A stretch of DNA of 64,000 nucleotides from Paenibacillaceae bacterium (GTDB lineage Bacteria > Bacillota > Bacilli > Paenibacillales > Paenibacillaceae): NCBI GenBank assembly GCA_900766135.1, contig CAAFUF010000017.1:34728-98727 (forward strand). Reading direction: 5' to 3'. The translations under genes were made by a program, and so were the position numbers. Below are positions 1-7,431 of this stretch, in pieces; positions within the stretch are counted from its first letter, which is position 1; the number at the start of each line of letters is the position of its first letter. The notes below the pieces were generated by a model. It made no database searches. It worked only from the letters and a program-made list of their open reading frames with translations, and was not told the DNA's origin.

Positions 1-1
1 G

Positions 2-694
2 CTGCCGGAGGGCGCGGAGATCGAATATGTCTACCGAGAGCTTCGGCCGAAAGTCAATCTCGATGATTTGGGCGCGCAGCCGATATACCGGGGAAATCCC
101 AACAAGCCGATGGCCGCTCTGATGATCAATGTGGCCTGGGGTAATGAATATCTTGTGCCTATGCTCGACACGCTGGATCAGGCCCAAGTGAAAGCAACCT
201 TTTTTCTGGATGGAAGCTGGCTCAAGAAGAATGAAGAGCTGGCCGCGGAAATCAAGCGACGGGGCCATCAAATCGAAAACCACGCCTATTCCCATCCGAA
301 TATGAGCCAGCTGGAGGCAACCCGGGCCCGGCTTGAGATCTCCAAAACCAAAGAACTGCTGAAGGAGAAGCTGGGCGTGGAGAACCGTTGGTTTGCGCCG
401 CCTTCGGGCGATTACAACATGCAAACCGTCAAGCTGGCTGCGGAGCAGGGGCTGAAGACGGTACTTTGGACCGTGGATACGGTGGATTGGAGAAATCCGC
501 CGGCGTCCAGCATTGTGAGCAAGATCGGCAGCCAAGTAGGGTCGGGCTCTCTGATTCTGATGCATCCGACGCCATCCAGCCGGGATGCGCTTGCGGGAAT
601 GATTCAGGCCATTCAAGGCAAAGGGCTGATGCTGGGCACGGTGGAGCAGACGCTGTCGCCGGACCGGGTGGAAGCCGAGGCACCGCGGAGTTGA
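2..694 (+). CDS. ylxY: polysaccharide deacetylase-like protein YlxY (5' end cut by window)
   Basis: The reading frame is open from base 2, so the start lies outside the window and about 230 C-terminal residues are visible. The fold signature is that of NodB-type polysaccharide deacetylases: strand-rich core, TFFLDGSWL, and the metal-binding NHAYSHP motif. However, the position where active enzymes carry the catalytic TFDDG reads MINVAWGNE, so the catalytic and metal-binding Asp pair is missing, as I recall for YlxY orthologues; it may be inactive. It sits directly before mlpA, the same place as B. subtilis ylxY, which argues for YlxY rather than PdaB. Family membership is seen in the sequence; the loss of activity is inferred. 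Confidence 0.85.
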   Translation: MPEGAEIEYVYRELRPKVNLDDLGAQPIYRGNPNKPMAALMINVAWGNEYLVPMLDTLDQAQVKATFFLDGSWLKKNEELAAEIKRRGHQIENHAYSHPNMSQLEATRARLEISKTKELLKEKLGVENRWFAPPSGDYNMQTVKLAAEQGLKTVLWTVDTVDWRNPPASSIVSKIGSQVGSGSLILMHPTPSSRDALAGMIQAIQGKGLMLGTVEQTLSPDRVEAEAPRS

Positions 695-779
695 GCTTGC
701 CGCCTTTTTTTGGTAGGATAGGGATGCATTTATTAACGACGCAATGAAATGCATCGCAAAACATATAGGAGGGCCTTTC

Positions 780-2033
780 GTGAAGAAAACGCAATTAAAA
801 AACGGCCTTCGGGTGGTTATGGAGAAGATTCCGACTTGCCGTTCGGTTTCGTTCGGCATTTGGGTCAAAACCGGCTCCCGCAACGAGAGCCCCGAACGGG
901 GCGGGATTTCTCATTTTATTGAACACATGCTGTTTAAAGGTACGGAGCGATACAGCGCCAAGGACATCGCAGAGCAGTTTGATGCGATCGGCGGGAATGT
1001 AAACGCGTTTACGTCCAAGGAATATACCTGTTATTACGCCAAAGTACTGGATGAGCATCTACCGATCGCGGTCGACGTATTGTCGGACATGTTTTTCCGT
1101 TCCTTGTTCGATGCGGAGGAGCTGCGAAAAGAGAAAAACGTGATCGTGGAAGAGATCTCCATGTACGAAGATACGCCGGATGATATGGTACATGATCTTG
1201 TGTCGCAGGCGGCCTACGGGGTGCATCCGCTGGCGCTGCCGATTTTAGGCACGGAGGAGCAGCTGCGCGCCATGGAATCCGAGCATCTGCGGGAATACAT
1301 GCGCGAGCATTATACGATCGAGAATACGGTCATCAGCGTAGCCGGCAATATCGACGACCAAGTGATCGAGCTGCTGGAGAAATATTTCGGCGACTTTTCG
1401 AACCGGGGAAACTCCAGCCCGTTAGCTGCGCCTGATTTCTTGGGTGAACTCAAATTCCATCGCAAGAAAACGGAACAAAACCATATCTGCTTGTCCTTTC
1501 CGGGATTGCCGGTTGGGGACGACAAACAATATGCGATGGTGTTGTTGAACAATGCGATCGGCGGAGGCATGAGCTCGCGACTCTTCCAGGAGATTCGCGA
1601 GAAACGCGGCTTGGCCTACTCGGTGTACTCCTACCATAGTTCGCATGCCGACAGCGGCCTGTTTACGGTCTATGCGGGGACCGCACCGCGCCAAACCAAA
1701 GAAGTGATGGACTTGACCAAGGAGATCCTGCACGACGTATCGGTCAACGGGATTACCGCCAGCGAGCTTGGCAAAGGGAAGGAACAGCTGAAGGGGAGCT
1801 TGATTTTGAGCCTGGAGAGCACCGGAAGCCGGATGAATCGGCTCGGGAAAAACGAGCTGATGCTCGGCAGACATTATTCCTTGGATGAAATGATCGCCCG
1901 CATTGAGGCGGTCACCATGGACGATGTCAATCAGGTGCTGAAGGGCATGTTTAGCCAACCGTTTTCGCTCGCCATGGTGGGCTCGTCGGATCGCGTGATA
2001 TCGGGAGTTAGGAGAGATGAACTTGTCGTTTGA
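780..2033 (+). CDS. mlpA: M16 family zinc metalloprotease MlpA (YmxG)
   Basis: M16 (insulinase/processing-peptidase) protein of 417 residues, close to B. subtilis MlpA (409). The inverted zinc motif HFIEH is at residues 45-49, followed by the conserved downstream region with the third ligand Glu (EKNVIVEEI), so the protease should be active. I chose the GTG at 780 because AGGAGGG lies 7-8 bases upstream; the in-frame ATG at 744 has no such site. The 3' end overlaps dut by 17 bases, suggesting translational coupling. The natural substrate is not evident from sequence. Confidence 0.9.
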   Translation: MKKTQLKNGLRVVMEKIPTCRSVSFGIWVKTGSRNESPERGGISHFIEHMLFKGTERYSAKDIAEQFDAIGGNVNAFTSKEYTCYYAKVLDEHLPIAVDVLSDMFFRSLFDAEELRKEKNVIVEEISMYEDTPDDMVHDLVSQAAYGVHPLALPILGTEEQLRAMESEHLREYMREHYTIENTVISVAGNIDDQVIELLEKYFGDFSNRGNSSPLAAPDFLGELKFHRKKTEQNHICLSFPGLPVGDDKQYAMVLLNNAIGGGMSSRLFQEIREKRGLAYSVYSYHSSHADSGLFTVYAGTAPRQTKEVMDLTKEILHDVSVNGITASELGKGKEQLKGSLILSLESTGSRMNRLGKNELMLGRHYSLDEMIARIEAVTMDDVNQVLKGMFSQPFSLAMVGSSDRVISGVRRDELVV

Positions 2034-2472
2034 AGTGCAAATCAACCGTTTGTCAGGAAATGAAGATATTGAGCTGCCTCGTAAAATGTCGGAGCTGGCC
2101 TCCGGCTTTGACCTCTACGCGGCCGTTACGGAGGAATTGACGCTCCGGCCGGGCCAACGCGCCCTCGTGCCGACCGGGATCGCCATTGCGATGCCCGGCG
2201 GCCTGGAAGCGCAAATTCGCCCGCGCAGCGGCCTGGCCTATAAGCACGGAATCACGTGCCTCAATACGCCGGGGACAATCGATGCGGACTATCGCGGCGA
2301 AATCAAGGTGCTGCTGATCAACCTCGGACAGGAGCCGTTTGTCATCCGGCGGAATGAACGGATCGCACAGATGGTGTTCCAGATCGTCCCTGAGGTGAAC
2401 CTCGTGCAGGTGGACGAGCTGTCTGAGACCGTTCGGGGTGCCGGCGGGTTTGGTCATACGGGAACGAAATAA
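2017..2472 (+). CDS. dut: deoxyuridine 5'-triphosphate nucleotidohydrolase (dUTPase)
   Basis: Trimeric dUTPase that hydrolyses dUTP to dUMP and pyrophosphate, keeping uracil out of DNA and supplying dUMP for thymidylate synthesis. At 151 residues it has the family's usual length. The five motifs are visible in order: the SGFDLYAA start, RPRSGLA, NTPGTIDADYRGE, RNERIAQMV and the C-terminal GGFGHTG phosphate-binding arm. The start ATG at 2017 lies inside the end of mlpA and has an AGGAGA ribosome binding site. A bidirectional terminator follows about 135 bases downstream. Confidence 0.95.
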   Translation: MNLSFEVQINRLSGNEDIELPRKMSELASGFDLYAAVTEELTLRPGQRALVPTGIAIAMPGGLEAQIRPRSGLAYKHGITCLNTPGTIDADYRGEIKVLLINLGQEPFVIRRNERIAQMVFQIVPEVNLVQVDELSETVRGAGGFGHTGTK

Positions 2473-2517
2473 AGCATAGGGGCACGATGATCCTACGCCT
2501 CTTTTCTATTGCGGAAG

Positions 2518-2593
2518 AATAAGGGTAAAAAAGGTTCTTATTTTCGGTTAAGCAGGGGATGTGGCCGAAATAGAGGAGTTTTTTACCCTTATT
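2518..2593. repeat. 76-bp palindromic intergenic element
   Basis: Perfect 15-bp inverted repeat (AATAAGGGTAAAAAA at 2518-2532 and its complement at 2579-2593), with a second inner pair ATTTTCGG / CCGAAAT around the centre. It lies between dut and the terminator at 2606. No protein is encoded. It could be an mRNA hairpin or a short dispersed palindrome. Confidence 0.7.
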
Positions 2594-2605
2594 TTCGTCA
2601 GGTGC

Positions 2606-2646
2606 AAAAAGATCGTCCCACATCAACACTGGACGGTCTTTTTTTT
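2606..2646. terminator. bidirectional intrinsic terminator after dut
   Basis: The stem GATCGTCC / GGACGGTC (one G-T pair) is flanked by AAAAA on the left and a run of eight T on the right, so it could end transcription from dut and also anything reading leftwards from 2659-2808. Confidence 0.8.
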
Positions 2647-2658
2647 GCTTAAGTTCGG

Positions 2659-2808
2659 CTAGTTTCCTGCATCGGCCGCGGCAACGATCTCTTCAGCTTC
2701 TCCATTTGGGCGTCTCGTCCTTCGAGAATATTCTGACGCGTTGTATAAACCGGGATAGTACTTTTCTAGTGGCGGTGGCGGATGACTGCTGTTTGCTCCT
2801 GACTCCAT
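2659..2808 (-). CDS. possible small protein, unrecognised
   Basis: A 49-codon minus-strand frame beginning at ATG 2808. The peptide is rich in Pro near the N-terminus (HPPPPLEKYYPG), basic in the middle (SRRTRRP) and acidic/Ala-rich at the end. It stops 13 bases before a terminator that works in its direction. No strong ribosome binding site is visible, and I recognise no family. In B. subtilis the ymxH gene occupies this interval on the other strand; nothing like it is present here. It may be a chance frame. Confidence 0.2.
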   Translation of the reverse strand: MESGANSSHPPPPLEKYYPGLYNASEYSRRTRRPNGEAEEIVAAADAGN

Positions 2809-2968
2809 CCAAGAACAAGCAGGTTATCGCAATGCATAAGGGGAGAATGATACGTTGAAACGCCTCTACCATATTTTGGGGGCCTTCCTAAAAATATAAG
2901 CATGTTGTGGCAATCTATTTTACCTCATGCTGGTAGAGCTCAATCGTTTCGAAATCAAGCTCCTTTTT

Positions 2969-2997
2969 CACCACTTCGTAGGCCCCGGCATAAGATG
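2969..2997 (+). promoter_or_regulatory. candidate sigma-K promoter of dpaAB
   Basis: CACC (2969-2972), a 16-bp spacer and CATAAGATG (2989-2997) resemble the sigma-K pattern mACm-N16-CATAnnnTA, with one mismatch at the end. The predicted start is near 3004, just before the dpaA ribosome binding site. B. subtilis dpaAB (spoVF) is transcribed by sigma-K in the mother cell, which supports the assignment. Confidence 0.5.
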
Positions 2998-3037
2998 GGT
3001 CTATACTGTGTTGCTTGGAAGGAGTGCCGTCTAAGAA

Positions 3038-3937
3038 ATGCTGACCGGAAAAACGATTGTATTCCTCGGTGGTGACGCCCGGCAGGTGGAGGTCATCAAC
3101 AAATGTGTGGAGCTAGACGCTACGGTACGGGTTGTTGGCTTCGACCGGCTGGAGACACCGCTTAAGGGAGTATCGCAAGAGACGTTAAGTCCAGGATTGC
3201 TGGCCGGTGCCGACGTCATCATCCTTCCGGTAATCGGTTGCGATGATCACGGTGTCGTTCCGGCGCCGTTCTCTGCGGAACAACTGGTCATCAAACGGGA
3301 AGGGTTCGCTTCTGTCCGAAAAAGCACGCTGGTCTATACCGGGATCGCCAAAAGCTTCTTGAAGCAAATGGGCAATGAGCACGGTTTCCGGATCATTGAG
3401 CTGCTCGAAAGGGACGATGTCGCCATTTATAACTCGATTCCGACGGCCGAAGGCGCAATCATGATGGCGATCCAGAACACGGACATCACGATCCACGGTT
3501 CGACCTGCATGGTGCTCGGGATTGGGCGAACAGGGTTTACGCTGGCAGGTACGCTGCAAGGTTTGGGAGCGAATGTAAGGGTTGGGGTACGCCGGGAAGA
3601 CGATGTGGCGAGAGCGGTGCAAATGGGCTGGAAGCCTTTTGCGACAAGGGATTTGGCCGCTAACGTAGGGGATGTTGACTTGATTTTTAACACAATTCCG
3701 ACTATGATAGTCACAGCGCAAATCATCTCGAAACTGCCTCGTACGGCGGTGATCATCGACCTTGCTTCGGCGCCTGGGGGGACGGATTTCCGTTTCGCCG
3801 AGAAGCGCGGAGTGAAGGCGATTTTAGCCCCTGGCATCCCCGGAATCGTCGCTCCCAAAACGGCTGGAATTATTATGGCAAACACGATTTGCCAGTCGAT
3901 TTTGGAGGAGTATCCATTACGGGGGGATGAACAGTGA
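3038..3937 (+). CDS. dpaA: dipicolinate synthase subunit A
   Basis: Subunit A of dipicolinate synthase (SpoVFA), which oxidises the dihydrodipicolinate pathway intermediate to dipicolinic acid (DPA) in the mother cell late in sporulation. The protein is 299 residues, the family's normal length. It carries an N-terminal region starting GKTIVFLGGDARQ and a second nucleotide-binding region around residues 155-170 (MVLGIGRTGFTLAG). GGAAGGAG lies 12 bases before the ATG. The stop overlaps the dpaB start by four bases (GTGA), as in an obligate two-subunit operon. It is probably driven by the sigma-K-like promoter at 2969. Confidence 0.95.
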   Translation: MLTGKTIVFLGGDARQVEVINKCVELDATVRVVGFDRLETPLKGVSQETLSPGLLAGADVIILPVIGCDDHGVVPAPFSAEQLVIKREGFASVRKSTLVYTGIAKSFLKQMGNEHGFRIIELLERDDVAIYNSIPTAEGAIMMAIQNTDITIHGSTCMVLGIGRTGFTLAGTLQGLGANVRVGVRREDDVARAVQMGWKPFATRDLAANVGDVDLIFNTIPTMIVTAQIISKLPRTAVIIDLASAPGGTDFRFAEKRGVKAILAPGIPGIVAPKTAGIIMANTICQSILEEYPLRGDEQ

Positions 3938-4527
3938 ATTGGCAGGGAAAAACGGTAGGTTACGCCATTACGGGCTCGCATTGTACGTTTGCTGAGGTAA
4001 TGCCTCAGATTCAGCGTTTTGTAGACGGAGGAGCGAAGGTTGTGCCGATCATATCCCAGTCGGTTCTGATGACCGACACCCGTTTCGGTAAATCGGAAGA
4101 TTGGCGCAAACAGTTGAAAGATATTACAGGGAATGATATTATTTCTTCAATTGTCGAAGCTGAACCGCTGGGTCCAAGCAAGCTGCTCGACGTTCTGGTC
4201 ATTGCTCCTTGCACGGGAACGACCACGAGCAAGCTGGCTAATGCTGTAACGGACAGTCCCGTACTGATGGCAGCGAAAGCCCAGCTGCGCAACGGGCGTC
4301 CGCTCGTCATTGCGGTGTCGACTAATGACGGTTTAGGCTTTAATTTGGCGAATATCGCCAAGTTAATCGTGGCTAAAAACGTGTATTTCGTTCCGTTCGG
4401 GCAAGATAATCCGATCGGTAAACCGAATTCGCTCGTGGCGAACATGGAACTGGTGCCGGAAGCTTGTTATGCCGCGCTTGAAGGCAAACAGCTGCAACCG
4501 CTGATTATCGAACGTTTTCATGGGTAA
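3934..4527 (+). CDS. dpaB: dipicolinate synthase subunit B
   Basis: Subunit B of dipicolinate synthase (SpoVFB), a 197-residue flavoprotein-fold protein. It shows GYAITGSHCTFAE at the N-terminus, APCTGTTTSKLANAVTD in the middle, and the C-terminal PFGQDNPIGKPNSL segment typical of the family. It works with DpaA to make the DPA that later fills the spore core through SpoVA channels, also present in this window at 35-37 kb. It starts at GTG 3934 inside the dpaA stop. In the usual gene order asd follows, but here only a relic remains. Confidence 0.95.
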   Translation: MNWQGKTVGYAITGSHCTFAEVMPQIQRFVDGGAKVVPIISQSVLMTDTRFGKSEDWRKQLKDITGNDIISSIVEAEPLGPSKLLDVLVIAPCTGTTTSKLANAVTDSPVLMAAKAQLRNGRPLVIAVSTNDGLGFNLANIAKLIVAKNVYFVPFGQDNPIGKPNSLVANMELVPEACYAALEGKQLQPLIIERFHG

Positions 4528-4617
4528 TTGGCAATTGCCGGCAAGCCAGGCGGGATGAAACCCTTGCAGCCGTTTTACGCCGCGATCTTCACAGGACGGA
4601 CTCAACATAGGTAGGAA

Positions 4618-4698
4618 GTATCGGAACAATTTGCTCAAAGGCGCAGCATGGAATGCCGTATACAATCGCGGAGATCATTGCGGCGAAGGGGTATGTTT
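4618..4698 (+). pseudogene. asd: relic of the 3' end of asd (aspartate-semialdehyde dehydrogenase)
   Basis: In the 256-bp gap between dpaB and dapG, the exact place asd occupies in related genomes, a short stretch reads as the conserved Asd C-terminus VSDNLLKGAAWNAVQIAE if three small changes are undone: one extra A near 4625, and a TA insertion plus loss of one A near 4660. The rest of the gene is absent. The match is read by eye from memory of the family, but its length, order and location make coincidence unlikely. A functional asd must lie elsewhere, because Asd supplies the substrate of DapA. Confidence 0.65.
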
Positions 4699-4783
4699 TC
4701 GAAGCTCTGGGTTCGTTAATATTGCTAGTCAAACGGAATGAAGTCATCGCTTTACTCCGCACTTATTAACTGGAGGAATATCC

Positions 4784-6004
4784 ATGCGCATTTTGGTGCA
4801 AAAATTCGGTGGCACGTCTCTATCGACGAAGGAAGCGAGAGAGCATGTCATCTCACACGTTCGCCGGGAACTGGATAACGGTTTCCGGCTCGTCGTGGTG
4901 GTATCGGCCATGGGCCGGAAAGGCGATCCTTACGCGACGGATACCTTGCTTGATTTGGTCGCTGAGGGAGAAGGCTATTTGCCGCCCCGCGAACAAGATT
5001 TGCTGATGGCTTGCGGCGAAATCATATCCGCAGCCAAGCTGTGCAGCCTGCTGGCAGAACGGAACATCTCCTCGGTCGTATTGACCGGAGCCCAGGCGGG
5101 CTTCCGAACGGACAGCCAGTATGGCAACGCAAGAATTCTGGATATCGTCCCGACGAGGGTGCTGGAAGAACTGCAAAAGAAGGACGTCGTGATCGTAACG
5201 GGGTTTCAAGGGCAAAATCAGGGCGGCGATTTCACGACGCTTGGACGCGGCGGCAGCGATACTTCGGCTACGGCATTGGGAGCCGCGCTGCACGCTGAAA
5301 TGGTCGATATTTATACGGACGTTAACGGAATTTTGACCGCGGATCCGCGGATCGTTGAGGATGCGAAACCGCTGGAATACGTCAGCTATGCAGAAATTTG
5401 CAACATGGCGCATCAAGGCGCGAAAGTTATCCATCCCCGAGCGGTGGAGATCGCGATGCAGTCGGGGATTCCCGTCCGGGTTCGCTCCACTTTTTCGCAG
5501 GGAGAAGGAACGCTTGTCGCTAATCCCGAAGGATTTAAGGACGTGCAGCTCGGCATCGTGGACCGTTACGTGACTGGGATTGCTTACGTGGCGAACGTGA
5601 CTCAAATCCGGGTGGAATCCACCGGCAAAGGCCCCGATAACCTGCAGCTGCAGGTATTTAAGGCGATGGCGGAGAACGACATCAGCGTTGATTTTATTAA
5701 TGTGACCCCAACCGGCGTCGTTTATACCGTATTCGACAAGGATTCGGCCAAAGCGGAAGAGGTGCTGACGTCGCTGGAGCTCTCTCCGCAAATCTGCACC
5801 GGCTGCGCCAAAGTGTCGGTCATCGGCGGCGGGATCAACGGCGTACCCGGCATCATGGCCAAAATTGTCGAGGCGCTGACCGAGCATGAGATTCAGATCC
5901 TGCAATCGGCCGATTCGAATACCACGATTTGGGTGCTGGTGCATAAGGACGATATGGTGCAAGCGCTCCGGGCGCTTCATGCGAAATTCGAACTGGGCCG
6001 TTAA
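4784..6004 (+). CDS. dapG: aspartokinase I (DAP/lysine branch)
   Basis: Aspartokinase phosphorylates L-aspartate, the first step to meso-diaminopimelate (cell wall), lysine and, through dihydrodipicolinate, DPA. The 406-residue protein has the N-terminal KFGGTS ATP/aspartate motif (residues 7-12), the kinase core with GRGGSDTSATAL, and two C-terminal ACT domains from about residue 265 that bind regulatory amino acids. GGAGGA precedes the ATG by about 8 bases. Position after dpaAB matches B. subtilis dapG, the meso-DAP-inhibited isozyme. No lysine riboswitch or T-box is visible in the short upstream gap. Confidence 0.92.
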   Translation: MRILVQKFGGTSLSTKEAREHVISHVRRELDNGFRLVVVVSAMGRKGDPYATDTLLDLVAEGEGYLPPREQDLLMACGEIISAAKLCSLLAERNISSVVLTGAQAGFRTDSQYGNARILDIVPTRVLEELQKKDVVIVTGFQGQNQGGDFTTLGRGGSDTSATALGAALHAEMVDIYTDVNGILTADPRIVEDAKPLEYVSYAEICNMAHQGAKVIHPRAVEIAMQSGIPVRVRSTFSQGEGTLVANPEGFKDVQLGIVDRYVTGIAYVANVTQIRVESTGKGPDNLQLQVFKAMAENDISVDFINVTPTGVVYTVFDKDSAKAEEVLTSLELSPQICTGCAKVSVIGGGINGVPGIMAKIVEALTEHEIQILQSADSNTTIWVLVHKDDMVQALRALHAKFELGR

Positions 6005-6099
6005 TCTTCGGTATCGTTTGGATCGGATCAGGAATGGGCAGGGAATGCTGATAGGGCAGCAATAAATAAGCGAAGCGGGAGACGGAAGGAGGAGATGGC

Positions 6100-6966
6100 G
6101 TGATTGATTTCGGAAGAATGATTACAGCCATGGTAACGCCTTTTAATGATCAAGGGAAAATTGACTGGGACCAAACCGCAAGCCTGATCGACTATTTGGT
6201 GGAGGAGCAGCAGTCCGACAGCCTTGTCGTAAGCGGAACGACGGGGGAATCCCCAACGCTAACAGATGAAGAAAAGCTTGAATTATTTGCCTTTGCGGTG
6301 AAACACGTGGCAGGACGCTGCAAAATCATCGCCGGCACGGGCAGCAACGATACCGCTCATTCCGTCAATTTGACGCGCGAGGCCGAGAAATGCGGCGTTG
6401 ATGGAATCTTGCTGGTCGCCCCGTACTATAACAAGCCGAATCAGGAAGGCCTTTTCCGCCATTTTGAGACCATCGCGGCTGTCACAAGCCTGCCGATTAT
6501 TCTGTATAACGTACCAAGCCGTACGGTCGTTAGCTTGAGCGTCGAAACGACGCTGCGCTTGGCGCAGATTCCGAATATCGTCGCCACCAAAGAATGTGCG
6601 CCGCTGGACCAGATCGCCATGATCGTGGCCCAAGCACCGGACCATTTCAAGGTTTACTCGGGAGATGACGCTTCGGCGCTGCCGGCGATGGCCGTGGGGG
6701 CTTGCGGCGTGATCAGCGTCGCCAGCCATCTCGCGGGCCGTTCGATTAAGGAGATGGTGATGCAGTTCTTCAACAACGGAAACGTTAAAGAAGCAAGCCG
6801 GCTGCATCGCGAGCTTCTGCCGTTATTCAAGGTGTTGTTCGAATGCCCGAATCCGGTTGCGGTGAAGTATGCGTTAAATGAAACCGGCCATCCCGTAGGT
6901 TCGGTTCGGTTGCCGCTTGTACCCCCAAATGAGCAGGAAGCGCAGCGGATTCGCAGCTTCCTCTGA
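6100..6966 (+). CDS. dapA: 4-hydroxy-tetrahydrodipicolinate synthase
   Basis: DapA condenses pyruvate with aspartate semialdehyde. The 288-residue TIM-barrel protein shows VSGTTGESPTL near residue 45, the APYYNKPN segment with the catalytic Tyr, ILYNVPSRT, and the Schiff-base lysine in VATKECA (near residue 163). The start GTG at 6100 has GGAAGGAGG upstream. It forms a unit with dapG and is closed by a strong terminator. Its product feeds both DAP/lysine and DPA. Confidence 0.95.
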   Translation: MIDFGRMITAMVTPFNDQGKIDWDQTASLIDYLVEEQQSDSLVVSGTTGESPTLTDEEKLELFAFAVKHVAGRCKIIAGTGSNDTAHSVNLTREAEKCGVDGILLVAPYYNKPNQEGLFRHFETIAAVTSLPIILYNVPSRTVVSLSVETTLRLAQIPNIVATKECAPLDQIAMIVAQAPDHFKVYSGDDASALPAMAVGACGVISVASHLAGRSIKEMVMQFFNNGNVKEASRLHRELLPLFKVLFECPNPVAVKYALNETGHPVGSVRLPLVPPNEQEAQRIRSFL

Positions 6967-7012
6967 TTGCTCCTGCCCCTTCTGTTCAACCAGATATGTG
7001 CTGCATTTCCAG

Positions 7013-7048
7013 AAACCGATGCCTGATTCGCAGGCATCGGTTTTTTTG
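7013..7048 (+). terminator. intrinsic terminator after dapA
   Basis: Stem ACCGATGCCTG / CAGGCATCGGT with loop ATTCG, followed by seven T. Confidence 0.9.
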
Positions 7049-7090
7049 TCATGGTGCAAGGTAACGTTAAACGTAGGTAAAAGCGCTGAC

Positions 7091-7120
7091 TTGTTTTTTG
7101 CCAATTTAATCATGTATAAT
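7091..7120 (+). promoter_or_regulatory. sigma-A promoter of the RNase J gene
   Basis: TTGTTT (7091-7096), a 17-bp spacer and a perfect TATAAT (7115-7120). It predicts a transcript starting near 7127, about 300 bases before the RNase J start codon. Confidence 0.7.
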
Positions 7121-7153
7121 GATTTCAAGTGACTGGGTGCGGTGAATTTTTAA

Positions 7154-7225
7154 ATGAATGGCTCGTTCAAGAAGTTGGCTTACATCCGCAAGCGAATGCG
7201 AAGTCGTTATGCCATTTCGCTTTGA
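7154..7225 (+). CDS. possible leader peptide in the RNase J 5' leader
   Basis: A 23-codon frame starting about 27 bases after the predicted transcription start, preceded by GGTGAA. The peptide is strongly basic (KKLAYIRKRMRSR near its centre). The remaining leader (7226-7431) contains a weak hairpin ACCGTC / GGCGGT at about 7300-7320 and no recognised riboswitch. No homology is known to me, so this may be a chance frame. Confidence 0.2.
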   Translation: MNGSFKKLAYIRKRMRSRYAISL

Positions 7226-7431
7226 GCTGGATGGAGCTCTGTGGCTTACCTTAACTTGATTGAACAACCATTTTAGGATGATGACTTTGAGAAACGGCTA
7301 GACCGTCTTGATTTAGGCGGTTGTTTGTTCCTGCGATTTAGATGCTTTGGAATTTCAAATGCAACGGTCGGAGCCATTTCCATAGGAATTTTCGATACGA
7401 CGTCCAAAATAATTAGGAGGGTTAGATTCAC

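Noticed and set aside
744..779. N-terminal extension of mlpA from ATG 744
   Set aside because: The ribosome binding site lies downstream of this ATG, directly before GTG 780, and the extra residues do not fit the family start.
4528..4783. Lysine riboswitch or T-box before dapG
   Set aside because: The gap is too short, no T-box sequence or L-box core is visible, and much of it is accounted for by the asd relic.
4853..5980. 375-codon minus-strand frame
   Set aside because: Antisense to dapG, whose motifs and start are clear. The translation is rich in His, Arg and Gln as expected for a shadow frame.
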